A DNA stretch of 64,000 bases from positions 124,001-188,000 of the forward strand of contig MEOG01000069.1 of assembly GCA_001769125.1 (NCBI GenBank), given 5' to 3'. The stretch comes from Bacteroidetes bacterium GWF2_35_48 (GTDB lineage: Bacteria; Bacteroidota; Bacteroidia; Bacteroidales; GWF2-35-48). The notes under the pieces were generated by a model. That model did no database searches, was not told the origin of the DNA, and saw only the letters and a program-made list of their open reading frames with translations. A program made the translations under genes and the position numbers. Shown here in pieces: positions 17,559 to 27,340 of this stretch; the first letter of the stretch is position 1, and each line of letters begins with the position of its first letter.

Positions 17559-19274
17559 ATGAAAAAAGTGTACGCCCTTATCGTTTTATTAAGTGTGATT
17601 TTTAGTGTATCGCTTCAAGCGCAAGTTGGGAGCTCATGTGTAACACCGCATGTAATTACCGCTCTGCCATTTGATTCTGTCGGAATGTCCACAGCAAATG
17701 CAGCAGACAATTATGATGCAAGTCCCTGTACAGGCGCAACTGATTTTATGTCAGGCAATGATTATGTTTTTTCTTACACGCCTGCAACAAATGAATTGGT
17801 AAACATTACTATTTCAGGTATCAGCGCATTATCAGGCGCAGGTTTGTTTATTACAGATGCTTGTCCTGACGATGTTTCTGCAACCTGTATTGCTGAAGAA
17901 ACAGGAACTATGGTTGACTTGAATTCGGGTGGAGTAAATTTAGTAGCCGGAACGGAATATTTTATTATCGTGTCGTCTAGATTTTATTTATTCACAGGTC
18001 AGACAACAAGTTTTGATATAATTATGCAATCATGCAGCGGAACTCCTGTTGCAGACTTTACTTATGTTGCAGACAACACAACACTTACGTTCACTAACAC
18101 ATCACAAAATGCTGTTTCATACAGTTGGCTTTTTGGAGACGAAGGCTTTCTTCCAACTCCTGACACAAGCATGAGCCCTGTTCATACGTATGCTGAAACA
18201 GGTCAGTATGTTGTAAGCTTAACCGTAACAAACGATTGTGGAATTACAAGTACAATTACCGATACAATTGATGTTACGTGCAGTGTTTCAACAGCACCTG
18301 ATGCAGGATTTACATACATAATAAATGATACAACTGTTACATTTACCAATGCTTCAACCAATGCTACTTCTTACGAATGGTATTTTGGAGATGAAGCTAT
18401 TGTTTTGTTCCCTTCATCAACAGAAGCAAGTCCTATTCACGCATACAATCAGGGAACTTACACCGTTCAGATGATTGCACTCAATTGCTTTACTTCAGAT
18501 ACATTTACCGTAACGTATACAATTTGTCTCAGCAATCTTCCTGTTGCTGATTTTACTTATGTTGAAAATGGCATGACAGTTGATTTTACCAGCACAGCAA
18601 CAGATGCAACTTCTTACGGTTGGTTTTTTGGGGACGAAGCTTTTCCTTTACAGCCAACTTCTACTGATGCTAATCCTTCTCATACTTATACATCTTATGG
18701 AGACTTTGTTGTAACCTTCACTGCAACAAATGCTTGCGGTTCACATACTATTACCGACACATTACACCTTGTTTGCCCTGGAAGTTTACCATCAGCTGCT
18801 TTTACGTATGTTGCTAATGCAGGCGTAGTTTCTTTCACAAACACATCATCTGATGCTGTTTCTTATCAGTGGTTGTTCGGGGATGAAATTGTTCTCGGAG
18901 TGTGGATGCTCGCGAATATAGAACAAAGCCCTGAACACACGTATACAACAGATGGAACTTATACGGTTTATATGGTTGCAACTAACGAGTGCGGTACAGA
19001 TACGACTTCCCAGATTATTACTATTATTGGAACTGGAATCGAAACTGTAAATATTAATAGTGCGTTGAATTGCTATCCAAATCCGGTTAAAAATGTTTTA
19101 ACAATTGAAACAGAAGGCGCTGCTTTTGTTTGTATTTACAACATTCTCGGACAAGTTGTCTATCAATATGAAATTTCTGGAAACATACGCAAAGACATTA
19201 ATGTTGCAAATTTCGCAAAAGGTGTTTATTATGTGAAACTTGGTTCTATTGTTTCTAAAGTTGTTGTAGAATAA
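17559..19274 (+). CDS. PKD-repeat protein with T9SS C-terminal sorting domain
   Basis: A 571-aa secreted protein. The signal peptide (1-22) ends LQAQ. Next is an N-terminal beta domain of about 150 residues, with GNDYVFSYTP. Four PKD-like repeats follow, each with a core like VSYSWLFGDE and SPVHTYxxxGxYxVxLTVTN. Near 505 begins a Por secretion tail, CYPNPVKNVLTIE...GVYYVKLG. The tail marks it as cargo for the type IX system encoded about 10 kb downstream, which would place it on the cell surface or outside. The repeats suggest an adhesive or structural role. The FGDE at the usual FGDG position is shared by all repeats. Confidence 0.88.
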   Translation: MKKVYALIVLLSVIFSVSLQAQVGSSCVTPHVITALPFDSVGMSTANAADNYDASPCTGATDFMSGNDYVFSYTPATNELVNITISGISALSGAGLFITDACPDDVSATCIAEETGTMVDLNSGGVNLVAGTEYFIIVSSRFYLFTGQTTSFDIIMQSCSGTPVADFTYVADNTTLTFTNTSQNAVSYSWLFGDEGFLPTPDTSMSPVHTYAETGQYVVSLTVTNDCGITSTITDTIDVTCSVSTAPDAGFTYIINDTTVTFTNASTNATSYEWYFGDEAIVLFPSSTEASPIHAYNQGTYTVQMIALNCFTSDTFTVTYTICLSNLPVADFTYVENGMTVDFTSTATDATSYGWFFGDEAFPLQPTSTDANPSHTYTSYGDFVVTFTATNACGSHTITDTLHLVCPGSLPSAAFTYVANAGVVSFTNTSSDAVSYQWLFGDEIVLGVWMLANIEQSPEHTYTTDGTYTVYMVATNECGTDTTSQIITIIGTGIETVNINSALNCYPNPVKNVLTIETEGAAFVCIYNILGQVVYQYEISGNIRKDINVANFAKGVYYVKLGSIVSKVVVE

Positions 19275-19293
19275 TATTTAGCATATTAAAAAT

Positions 19294-19326
19294 AAAAAAG
19301 CCGATTGTTTTTACGTCGGCTTTTTT
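19294..19326. terminator. Bidirectional terminator between PKD gene and aroB
   Basis: AAAAAAGCCGA and TCGGCTTTTTT pair around an 11-base loop between two convergent genes, with T-runs in both directions. Confidence 0.85.
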
Positions 19327-19332
19327 ATTTTA

Positions 19333-20388
19333 TTACAGCAAAATCTCCATTGCCTTTATTATTTCAGTGTCTGCGCAATGGCAGTTTATATGACAAGATC
19401 CAATTTTTTCCAATAAAGAAAAATTAATTATTCCTGCTTCATTTTTTTTATCGTTTTTCATCAGTTGTAGTAATTTTTTCAAATCGTTTTTCAAAACCGG
19501 AGGTTTGCCATAAATAGAAACAATATTTTTTTGTATTGACAGAAATTCTTCTTTTGATAAATTATTTTTAAAAAATGAAAGACGTGCCTCTGCTATCATT
19601 CCCCATGCAACAGCATACCCATGAAGAACGGGTATTTTTTTTCCTATCAGAAAACTTTCTATTGCGTGCCCGATTGTATGACCGAAATTTAAAATTTTAC
19701 GCAGGTTGTTCTCATGCGGATCTTTTTTTACAATCCGGTTTTTTATAATTACGGATTGTTGAATAAGCGCGTTAAAATTATCAATCGAATTTTGTTTTTT
19801 TGGTACATTATTTAAAAGTATGTGCCAGTATTTTTCATCTGTAATCAAGCCATGCTTCAGCATTTCTGCAAATCCCGATTTTATTTGTTTCAGGTCGAGC
19901 GTTTGTAAAAATTCCGGATAAATAATTGTTTCATGAGGTTGGTAAAAAATTCCGATTTCATTTTTTATCTCCATAAAATTAAACCCGGTTTTTCCTCCCG
20001 AAGAGGCATCTACCATTGAAAGCAGGGTTGTAGGAATATTTATGTAATCTATGCCTCTTTTAAAAGTACCTGCAGCAAAACCTCCTAAATCACAGAGCTG
20101 CCCTCCTCCTAGGTTAATCAGCAAGGATTTTCTGTCAGCATTTTGTTTATGAAGGAACTGCCATATCATTTCAATAGTATGGATGTTTTTGTTCTCTTCT
20201 CCGCTTTGAATTATAAGATTGCACTTTAGCAAGGGGTTAAAATATTTTACTAACAAAGGAAGACAATGTTTTGAGGTGTTCTCGTCTGTTAATATAAAAA
20301 AAGAAGAATATTCTTTTTTATTTATACTTTCAACAAGTTTTAAGCCTGGAGTTTCAGTTAATGTTATATGATTTGCTTTTGGATTCAT
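19333..20388 (-). CDS. aroB: 3-dehydroquinate synthase
   Basis: AroB converts DAHP to 3-dehydroquinate, the second step of the shikimate pathway. The NAD-binding GGGQLCDLGGFAAGTFKRG (near 94) and TTLLSMVDASSGGKTG blocks are present. Metal ligands appear in KSGFAEMLKHG (Glu), FGHTIGHAIE (His) and LHGYAVAWGM (His). At 351 aa it is of normal length, though diverged in the N-terminal and C-terminal thirds. The aroQ gene lies 16 kb away rather than next to it. Confidence 0.94.
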   Translation of the reverse strand: MNPKANHITLTETPGLKLVESINKKEYSSFFILTDENTSKHCLPLLVKYFNPLLKCNLIIQSGEENKNIHTIEMIWQFLHKQNADRKSLLINLGGGQLCDLGGFAAGTFKRGIDYINIPTTLLSMVDASSGGKTGFNFMEIKNEIGIFYQPHETIIYPEFLQTLDLKQIKSGFAEMLKHGLITDEKYWHILLNNVPKKQNSIDNFNALIQQSVIIKNRIVKKDPHENNLRKILNFGHTIGHAIESFLIGKKIPVLHGYAVAWGMIAEARLSFFKNNLSKEEFLSIQKNIVSIYGKPPVLKNDLKKLLQLMKNDKKNEAGIINFSLLEKIGSCHINCHCADTEIIKAMEILL

Positions 20389-20407
20389 AAAATTAGAAGT
20401 AAAGATA

Positions 20408-20415
20408 TATATTTG
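20408..20415 (+). promoter_or_regulatory. Promoter -7 element (TATATTTG)
   Basis: A perfect TAnnTTTG match 72 bases before the 20487 gene, in the divergent spacer with aroB. No clear -33 element was seen. Confidence 0.4.
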
Positions 20416-20486
20416 TAAATAAACATGTATCTTATTTGTTATAATAATGGAAAATTTAGTTTATTTGTTACCAAAAAAAATGAATT

Positions 20487-20942
20487 ATGATAATAAATAT
20501 TAAAGACAGGGCTACAACTATTAAATTAGGCTATTCGCTTTTTATTATAATATATTTGGCGCTGTTGGTTTTTTCATTGATTTTCACTTTTCTTCCCAAC
20601 TATTTATTTGAAGCAGTGTTGTCAATAGTTTGTGTCGCTTTATTTATAATATATATGACGATGGGGCATACATATTTATATTATAACGATGAGGCAGATA
20701 AGCTGGTATTCCGGTATCAGATGTTAAATCCATTTATAACAAACAGAAAAGCGATTGAAATTCCTAAAAAACTATTTTTAAAATTTGAAATTAAAAAATC
20801 TTTATTCGGGCTAAAAAAACAAATCGTATTATATCAGAAAACAAAAGATGGCGTTGCAAAATACAGCCCGATTTGCCTGACTTCCCTGAAAAAATCCGAG
20901 ATTAACAATTTAGTAGCTTCGCTTTCTAAGCACATTGCATAA
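20487..20942 (+). CDS. Hypothetical two-helix membrane protein
   Basis: A 151-aa protein of unknown function. Two hydrophobic helices lie at about 14-35 and 40-60. The C-terminal 90 residues look like a small soluble beta domain with basic patches, resembling the PH-like domains that often follow a membrane hairpin (DKLVFRYQMLN...AIEIPKKLFLKF). It stands alone between aroB and an outer-membrane-like protein. Confidence 0.65.
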   Translation: MIINIKDRATTIKLGYSLFIIIYLALLVFSLIFTFLPNYLFEAVLSIVCVALFIIYMTMGHTYLYYNDEADKLVFRYQMLNPFITNRKAIEIPKKLFLKFEIKKSLFGLKKQIVLYQKTKDGVAKYSPICLTSLKKSEINNLVASLSKHIA

Positions 20943-21058
20943 CTTTTTAACAGTCTAATCCCTTATAAACAGGGCGATTTGGAAAATTTGTTATTAAAAT
21001 TTATTAGGTATTATCCAATATTTTCATTTTACTTTGCTGCGTTTAAATGTGTTGATTT

Positions 21059-21550
21059 ATGAAATTGAAAATTATTTTTATTGTATTGTTTTGCTCTGTT
21101 ATTGGCATGGCGCAGGCTCAGGATTATAAAGCAGCTATTGGAGGACGATTTGGTTTTTACAATGGCTTAACATTAAAAGGTTTTGTCAGCAGTAAAGGTG
21201 CGCTTGAAGGCTTGCTTACAACTCGCTGGCATGGTTTTTCTATTACAGGATTGTATGAACATCACATGCCTATTAAAGAAGTTAAAGGTCTCGCCTGGTT
21301 TGTTGGAGGTGGTGCCCATGTAGGATATTTTGATGGTCATTATTACAACGATTATTTTTATCCCGGAAAAGTTGATGATAAAGACTATACAGTGGTAGGA
21401 GCTGATCTTATACTGGGAGCAGAATATAAAATTCCGGAAATACCTCTTAATGTAGGCCTCGACTGGAAACCGGCTTTTAATTTTATAAATGATGACCATT
21501 TCTGGTTTGACGGCATCGCGCTTAGCATAAGATATATTTTTAAAAAATAA
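21059..21550 (+). CDS. Small exported beta-barrel-like protein
   Basis: A 163-aa protein with a signal peptide (1-20, ending GMAQAQ). The mature part has alternating strands rich in Gly and aromatics (GGRFGFYNGLTLKGF, WFVGGGAHVGYFDG, LILGAEYKIPEIPLNVGLDW) and ends with IRYIFKK. A terminal aromatic strand of this kind is typical of outer-membrane barrels. It is probably a small outer-membrane protein of eight or so strands. The family was not recognised. Confidence 0.7.
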   Translation: MKLKIIFIVLFCSVIGMAQAQDYKAAIGGRFGFYNGLTLKGFVSSKGALEGLLTTRWHGFSITGLYEHHMPIKEVKGLAWFVGGGAHVGYFDGHYYNDYFYPGKVDDKDYTVVGADLILGAEYKIPEIPLNVGLDWKPAFNFINDDHFWFDGIALSIRYIFKK

Positions 21551-21566
21551 TTTTTTTTGCTTTCTG

Positions 21567-21601
21567 AAAAGGGCTGTCGTTATAAAATGATGGCCTTTTT
21601 T
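21567..21601 (+). terminator. Probable terminator after the 21059 gene
   Basis: AAAAGG...CCTTTTTT arms enclose an imperfect stem (GCTGTCGTTAT against ATGATGGC), followed by a T-run. Confidence 0.6.
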
Positions 21602-21610
21602 GTTATTATT

Positions 21611-21737
21611 GTATCAACCTGCAACTTGCAACCTGCAACAACTTGTCAACCTTCGTGTTTCTTAGTGCTCTTAGTGTTTTAGTGGTAAATACAACATTCA
21701 ATATTCAACAACCAACAACTTACAACCCGCAACTTTT
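21611..21737. repeat. GCAACCT-type intergenic repeat, copy B
   Basis: CAACCTGCAACTTGCAACCTGCAAC and, about 100 bases on, CAACCAACAACTTACAACCCGCAAC flank a central segment with CTTAGTGCTCTTAGTG. There is no ORF. Much of the 288-bp spacer is this repeat. Confidence 0.65.
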
Positions 21738-21808
21738 TTAAATAATTCGTTCGAACATAAATCATTTTCTATATGTCCCTTTTTATATAATTATTCGGTT
21801 TAAATAAA

Positions 21809-21816
21809 TATTTTTG
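21809..21816 (+). promoter_or_regulatory. Promoter -7 element of the efflux operon (TATTTTTG)
   Basis: A TAnnTTTG match 22 bases upstream of the adaptor ATG. No regulator gene lies next to the operon. Confidence 0.5.
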
Positions 21817-21838
21817 CATCAAAAAATTATAAAGCTTC

Positions 21839-22924
21839 ATGAGAAAATTTATAGGGTTTATTGTTTTTCTTCTGATTATTATAACCGCAATTATTGTTTA
21901 TAATAAAATTATTAAGGCTAAGCCGGGTGCTGAAAATAAGCAGCAAGGAAAGGGTAACGCAATGCGGGCAAATGGCTATGTTGTAACTCCAAAAAAGCTT
22001 CTAAGCCAAATGGAACTGGGAGGAAGTCTTCTTGCTTCGGAAGAGGTAGAGTTGCATCCTGAAATAGCCGGAAGAGTAACATATTTGAACATTAATGAGG
22101 GGCAATTTGTTCAGCAGGGAACACTTATTCTGAAAATTAATGACTCGGATTTACAGGCGCAGCATCAAAAATTACTTGCGCAGAAAAAAATTGCAGAGAA
22201 AAATGAACAGCGCTTAAAGGAGCTGCTTTCTATTAACGGAGTTGGTCAGCAAGAGTATGACGCTGCTGTAATGTTGTTAAATAATGTTAATGCCGATATC
22301 GAAATTATAAAAGTTCAGATTGAAAAAACAGAAATTAAAGCGCCTTTCAGTGGAAAACTTGGACTCCGACAAATCAGCATAGGTGCTTATATTACTTCAT
22401 CGACCCTTATTGCAACATTACAACAAATCAATCCATTAAAACTTGATTTTTTTCTTCCTGAAAAATACAGCCATTTATTGCGGCTGGGCTTAAAAGTGTT
22501 TTTTAAAACAGAATCAGGAGATACGCAATATTCTGCAATTGTTAATGCTATTGAGCCACGCGTTGATAAATCCATACGAAGCATACAGGTCCGGGCGCAT
22601 GTTGATAATTCTAAAGAAACGCTTTTGCCCGGTTCTTTTGTTAAAATTCTTTTCAACGTGGCAGAGCTGGAGAATGCGCTTCTGATACCCAGCGAGTGCA
22701 TTTTGCCTGATGCTGATGGAAAAAAAGTAGTTCTGAGTGAAAACGGAATAGCAAAATTTCAAAAAGTAATAACCGGATTTCGTAGTAATTCTGAAGTCGA
22801 AATTATTGAAGGATTAATAGAAAACGACACGATTGCTACTACCGGATTGCTTTTTATTAAGTCAGGCATGAATTTGAAATTTACCAACTTTAATTCAATG
22901 ACTGAAAAAAAATCGCAGAAATGA
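21839..22924 (+). CDS. RND efflux periplasmic adaptor (membrane fusion protein)
   Basis: A 361-aa HlyD-type adaptor. An N-terminal helix (about 5-23) anchors it in the inner membrane. The lipoyl half GGSLLASEEVELHPEIAGRV lies near 60-80, a coiled-coil hairpin follows, the second lipoyl half is at KAPFSGKLGLRQISIGAYI, and beta-barrel and membrane-proximal domains follow. It links the pump to the TolC channel. The stop overlaps the pump start by four bases (ATGA), so the two are translationally coupled. Confidence 0.92.
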   Translation: MRKFIGFIVFLLIIITAIIVYNKIIKAKPGAENKQQGKGNAMRANGYVVTPKKLLSQMELGGSLLASEEVELHPEIAGRVTYLNINEGQFVQQGTLILKINDSDLQAQHQKLLAQKKIAEKNEQRLKELLSINGVGQQEYDAAVMLLNNVNADIEIIKVQIEKTEIKAPFSGKLGLRQISIGAYITSSTLIATLQQINPLKLDFFLPEKYSHLLRLGLKVFFKTESGDTQYSAIVNAIEPRVDKSIRSIQVRAHVDNSKETLLPGSFVKILFNVAELENALLIPSECILPDADGKKVVLSENGIAKFQKVITGFRSNSEVEIIEGLIENDTIATTGLLFIKSGMNLKFTNFNSMTEKKSQK

Positions 22925-25900
22925 GTTTAGCTTCAGTTAGTTTAAAAAGACCTGTTTTTGCAATAGTTTGCTCCATTACTATTGTCCTTTTTGGTATAAT
23001 TGGTTTTGATTTTCTTGGAGTACGCGAGTTTCCTTCTATAGACCCTCCTGTTATTACGGTAAGGACAAATTATGTTGGCGCAAATCCGGAGATTATAGAA
23101 TCACAGATAACCGAACCTCTGGAAAAGGTTGTAAACGGAATTGCCGGCATACGATCTATCTCTTCTACAAGTTCGCAGGGAATGAGCAATATTACGGTGG
23201 AATTTAATTTGGGCGTTGATCTTGAAGCTGCTGCAAATGATGTGAGAGATAAAGTTTCAATTGCTCAACGTTTATTACCAAAGGATCTTGACGCTCCCCC
23301 TGTTGTATCGAAAGCAGATGCCAATGCAGATGCGATACTAACCCTAATGGTTCAGAGCAACACAAAAACAAATTTGGAGCTTACTGATTATGCTTCCAAC
23401 GTATTGTTAGAACAATTACAGACAATTCCCGGTGTCAGTTCTGTTCAGATATGGGGAGAAAAAAAATATGCAATGCGCATCTGGTTTGATCCGGTAAAAT
23501 TAGTAGCTTATCAGCTTACCCTTAATGATGTTCAGATTGCTATAAGCAAACAAAATATTGAGCTGCCATCGGGAAAAATATATGGTAAAAGCACGGAGCT
23601 TTCTGTAAAAACATCGGGAAAGTTAATATCAGAAAAAGATTTTAATGATTTAATAATTAAGCAGGATAAAAATGGAGTTGTACGTCTGAAAGATATTGGC
23701 GAGGCGGTTCTTGGCGCGGAGAATGAAGAAACGGTAATGAAAGAATCGGGCGTCCCAATGCTGGGATTAGCTCTGGTTCCTTTGCCAGGTACAAATTATG
23801 TGGAAATTGCAGATGAGTTTTACAAGCGCCTTGAAAAAATAAAATTAACAGTTCCTGATGATATTAATCTTAAAATCGCAATGGACAAGACGGTTTTTAT
23901 CCGGCGTTCACTTACAGAAGTGAAGGAAACACTGTTTATTGCTGTTGGACTGGTTGTTCTGATTATTTTTCTGTTCTTCCGCGATTGGCTCATTGCCATC
24001 AGACCTCTGCTTGATATTCCGGTTTCTTTAATCGGCGCTTTTTTTATAATGTACCTTGCAGGTTTTACTATCAATATTCTTACATTGCTTGGAATTGTTC
24101 TGGCAACGGGTCTTGTCGTGGATGATGGAATTGTTGTTACCGAAAATATTTTTAAAAAGATCGAGCAGGGACTTTCCCGGAAAAAAGCAGCGATGGAAGG
24201 CACTCAGGAAATATTTTTTGCAGTAGTTTCTACTTCTTTAACTCTTGCCGTTGTCTTTTTACCAATTATATTTCTTCAGGGTTTTACCGGACGTTTGTTT
24301 CGCGAATTTGCTGTTACAATAGCAGGTGCTGTGCTAATTTCGGCGTTTGTCTCTTTAACATTAACCCCTGTTTTGAATGTTTTTTTAAATCGGAAATCGA
24401 AGAAGAAATCACGTTTTTACACTTTTACGGAACCTTTTTATCAATCTTTGGATACAGGATACCGAGAAATATTACAGGTATTTATGAAGCGCCGTAAATG
24501 GGCTTTCGTAATAATCGCCGTGTGTTTTGCGCTTATTTTTCTTATTGGGAAAAATCTTCAATCAGAGTTAGCTCCTCTTGAAGACAGAAGCTTATTCCGC
24601 GTTAGTGTTACCGGTCCTGAAGGTACCTCATTTGGGTATATGGAACAATATATGGGGAAAATAGCAAAAGCATTGAACGATTCAATACATGAAAAATCGG
24701 TCATTTTTGAAATTGTAGCCCCAGGATTTACCGGCTCAGGAGCTGTAAATTCAGGAATTTTAAGGGTTGGACTGGTTCAGCCAGATGAGCGGAAACGCAG
24801 CCAGCAAGAAATAGCTGATGCAACATTCGGAATGTTGAGGAAATTTAATGCAGTAAGAGCTTTTGCCGCTCAGGAGCCCAGCATTTCTGCCGGTGGTGGA
24901 CCCCGAATGTCCCTTCCTGTTCAATACGTAATTCAAAATAATAATTTTGAAAAATTGAAAGAAAAACTTCCCCTTTTTGCCGATGAAATAAGTAAAAGCG
25001 AAGTATTCAACGCATGGGACGTAAATCTTAAATTCAACAGACCCGAAGCGTTTATTTCTATTGACAGATTGAAAGCCGCCGATCTAGGCGTTTCTGTTCT
25101 TGATATCGCACAAACACTTCAATTAGCTTTGAGTAATTCGCGTATAGATTATTTTATGATGAACGGCAAACAATATCAGGTCATCGGGCAGGTAATTGAA
25201 GAAGATAGGGGGAAGCCGATTGATCTGACAAAATTCTATGTTCGTTCTGTTACCGGGGATCTTGTTCAGCTTGATAATGTAATTTCAATAACGGAACAGA
25301 GTAATCCCCCGCAATTATATCATTATAACAGGTATAAGTCTGCAACTGTTTCTGCCGGTCTTAACCAGGGCAAAACCTTAGGAGATGGGATTAAAGAAAT
25401 GCAGAAAATTTCTAAAAAAGTTCTTGATGATTCTTTTAGCACAGACTTAACAGGTCAGGCACGCGATTTTGCTGAAAGTTCTTCCAGTACTCTTTTTGCT
25501 CTTGTTCTTGCGCTGGTTTTAATTTATCTTATCCTTGCCGTGCAATTTGAAAGTTTTTTAGACCCTTTTATTATAATGGCTACTGTTCCGCTTGCATTTG
25601 CTGGGGCTATTCTGGCTTTGTGGATGTTTAATCAGACACTTAATATTTTTTCTGAAATCGGCATCATTATGTTAATTGGACTTGTTACAAAAAATGGTAT
25701 TCTTATTGTTGAATTTGCTAATAAAAGGAGATTGAAAGGGGAGGAGAAAATCGTTGCCGTGGTTGAAGCTGCGGCCCTGCGCCTCAGACCTATTTTAATG
25801 ACAAGCTTTGCAACCGCACTTGGAGCACTTCCTATAGCATTAGCGCTTGGTGCTGGTGCGCAAAGCAGAGTTTCTTTGGGAATTGTTGTTATTGGAGGTA

Positions 25901-25989
25901 TTTTATTTTCTCTGATATTGACGTTGTTTGTTATCCCCGCTATGTACGTGTTTATATCCAGAAAAAAACAACAGATAGATGAAGAGTAA
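22921..25989 (+). CDS. RND efflux permease (AcrB-like)
   Basis: A 1022-aa inner-membrane proton/drug antiporter with twelve predicted helices and two large periplasmic loops. The hallmark VVDDGIVVTENI lies in the fourth helix region near 400; the two Asp residues are the proton relay. The N-terminal SLASVSLKRPVFAIV and the internal repeat of the fold are typical of the HAE/AcrB class. Substrates cannot be inferred. It overlaps the TolC gene by 11 bases, completing an adaptor-pump-channel operon. Confidence 0.95.
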   Translation: MSLASVSLKRPVFAIVCSITIVLFGIIGFDFLGVREFPSIDPPVITVRTNYVGANPEIIESQITEPLEKVVNGIAGIRSISSTSSQGMSNITVEFNLGVDLEAAANDVRDKVSIAQRLLPKDLDAPPVVSKADANADAILTLMVQSNTKTNLELTDYASNVLLEQLQTIPGVSSVQIWGEKKYAMRIWFDPVKLVAYQLTLNDVQIAISKQNIELPSGKIYGKSTELSVKTSGKLISEKDFNDLIIKQDKNGVVRLKDIGEAVLGAENEETVMKESGVPMLGLALVPLPGTNYVEIADEFYKRLEKIKLTVPDDINLKIAMDKTVFIRRSLTEVKETLFIAVGLVVLIIFLFFRDWLIAIRPLLDIPVSLIGAFFIMYLAGFTINILTLLGIVLATGLVVDDGIVVTENIFKKIEQGLSRKKAAMEGTQEIFFAVVSTSLTLAVVFLPIIFLQGFTGRLFREFAVTIAGAVLISAFVSLTLTPVLNVFLNRKSKKKSRFYTFTEPFYQSLDTGYREILQVFMKRRKWAFVIIAVCFALIFLIGKNLQSELAPLEDRSLFRVSVTGPEGTSFGYMEQYMGKIAKALNDSIHEKSVIFEIVAPGFTGSGAVNSGILRVGLVQPDERKRSQQEIADATFGMLRKFNAVRAFAAQEPSISAGGGPRMSLPVQYVIQNNNFEKLKEKLPLFADEISKSEVFNAWDVNLKFNRPEAFISIDRLKAADLGVSVLDIAQTLQLALSNSRIDYFMMNGKQYQVIGQVIEEDRGKPIDLTKFYVRSVTGDLVQLDNVISITEQSNPPQLYHYNRYKSATVSAGLNQGKTLGDGIKEMQKISKKVLDDSFSTDLTGQARDFAESSSSTLFALVLALVLIYLILAVQFESFLDPFIIMATVPLAFAGAILALWMFNQTLNIFSEIGIIMLIGLVTKNGILIVEFANKRRLKGEEKIVAVVEAAALRLRPILMTSFATALGALPIALALGAGAQSRVSLGIVVIGGILFSLILTLFVIPAMYVFISRKKQQIDEE

Positions 25990-27283
25990 ATTATTGTACA
26001 TATTATTTTTTTTATTTTTTGGAGCTGCTTCATTTTCACAGGAAGTTCTCACTCTTGATCAGGCTGTGGGTTTTGCTTTACAGAAAAATTTTGATATTCT
26101 GATTTCACGGAATGATTCTTTAATTGCATCAATGAACAATAGCACCGGAAATGCGGGTATGCTCCCTAAAGTGAGCCTTAATCTGGGAGATAATTATTCT
26201 CTCAACAATGTTAATCAGGAATTAAATTCGGGCAGTGAAATAAATAAAACGAATGCGGGTTCAAATGCGCTCAATGCGTCTGTTGTTTTAAACTGGACTC
26301 TTTTTGACGGGATGAAGATGTTTGCAAACCGTGAAAAATTGAAATCTTTAGAGGAACAGGGACAGTTAAACCTGAAAAATAAAATTCAGAAAACTATCGG
26401 TGCCGTTATTGTCGCGTATTACAATGTAGTATATCAGAAACAGCAAATTAAAGTTCAGGAGCAAATCAATAAAATTTCTGAAGAAAGGGTTAAGCTGGGT
26501 TCTTTACGTTTTGAAAATGGTTCTTCATCCAAAGCAGAAATGCTTCAGGCAAAGGTAGATCTAAACGCTGGCAAAGCAGCATTGCTGCAATTAAATACGA
26601 TGCTTTTGCAGAAAAAAACAGGAATTAATCAATTAATAGGGCAAAATGCAGAAGCAGATTTTGATGTCTCAGATGAAATTCCTATTAATTTAGGGTTAAA
26701 TCTTAATGATCTTTTATCAAAATCTGCTTCCGGAAATTTTTCAGTTCTTATTTCTGAAAATTATCTAAAGATATCGCAGACAAGCAGGAAAGAAGTAAAT
26801 GCGCAACGTCTTCCAACAGTAAGTTTTTCCGCCGCTTATAATTATCAATATACAAAAAATGATGCCGGGCTTATTTTGTTGAACAATACTCTTGGTCCTT
26901 CTGTAGGAATATCTGTAACAATACCTCTTTTCAATGGTTTCAATGCAACACGTCAGGTTAAAACGGCTACCATTGATATTTTAAGCAGACAAACGGAACT
27001 CGAAAAAATTAAATTGCAAGTCAGCAACGAGGTTTTTAATGCTTTCAAATCTTATTCATTGCATCTCGAAGCACTAAAACTGGAAGAAGAAAACATTACA
27101 CTGGCGCAGGAAAATCTTGACCTCTCTCTTGCCAGAATAAAACTTTCTCAGGCTACTTCTTTGGAAGTAATAACTGCTCAAAATAGTTTGGTTGCTGCCT
27201 ACAACCGTTTATTGGCAGCAAAGTTAAATGCAAAAATTGCTGAAACGGAGCTGTTGATTTTATCGGGAGAACTGATGAAATAG
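25979..27283 (+). CDS. TolC-family outer-membrane efflux channel
   Basis: A 434-aa outer membrane factor. The signal peptide (1-20) ends ASFSQ. The start LTLDQAVGFALQKN is the typical first helix. Two long helical repeats follow (about 40-215 and 235-430), with a SLRFENGSSSKAEMLQAKVDL motif and the LARIKLSQATSLEVITAQNSL block near the end. It forms the trimeric exit duct for the RND pump encoded just upstream. Confidence 0.93.
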   Translation: MKSKLLYILFFLFFGAASFSQEVLTLDQAVGFALQKNFDILISRNDSLIASMNNSTGNAGMLPKVSLNLGDNYSLNNVNQELNSGSEINKTNAGSNALNASVVLNWTLFDGMKMFANREKLKSLEEQGQLNLKNKIQKTIGAVIVAYYNVVYQKQQIKVQEQINKISEERVKLGSLRFENGSSSKAEMLQAKVDLNAGKAALLQLNTMLLQKKTGINQLIGQNAEADFDVSDEIPINLGLNLNDLLSKSASGNFSVLISENYLKISQTSRKEVNAQRLPTVSFSAAYNYQYTKNDAGLILLNNTLGPSVGISVTIPLFNGFNATRQVKTATIDILSRQTELEKIKLQVSNEVFNAFKSYSLHLEALKLEEENITLAQENLDLSLARIKLSQATSLEVITAQNSLVAAYNRLLAAKLNAKIAETELLILSGELMK

Positions 27284-27289
27284 CATAAA

Positions 27290-27318
27290 AAAAACCTCAT
27301 TAAAAGAATGAGGTTTTT
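27290..27318. terminator. Terminator between tolC-like gene and gldJ
   Basis: AAAAACCTCATT (27290-27301) and AATGAGGTTTTT (27307-27318) form a perfect 12-bp stem with a 5-base loop between convergent genes, working in both directions. Confidence 0.85.
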
Positions 27319-27340
27319 CCGTGAAATTTTTTAGCAAATA

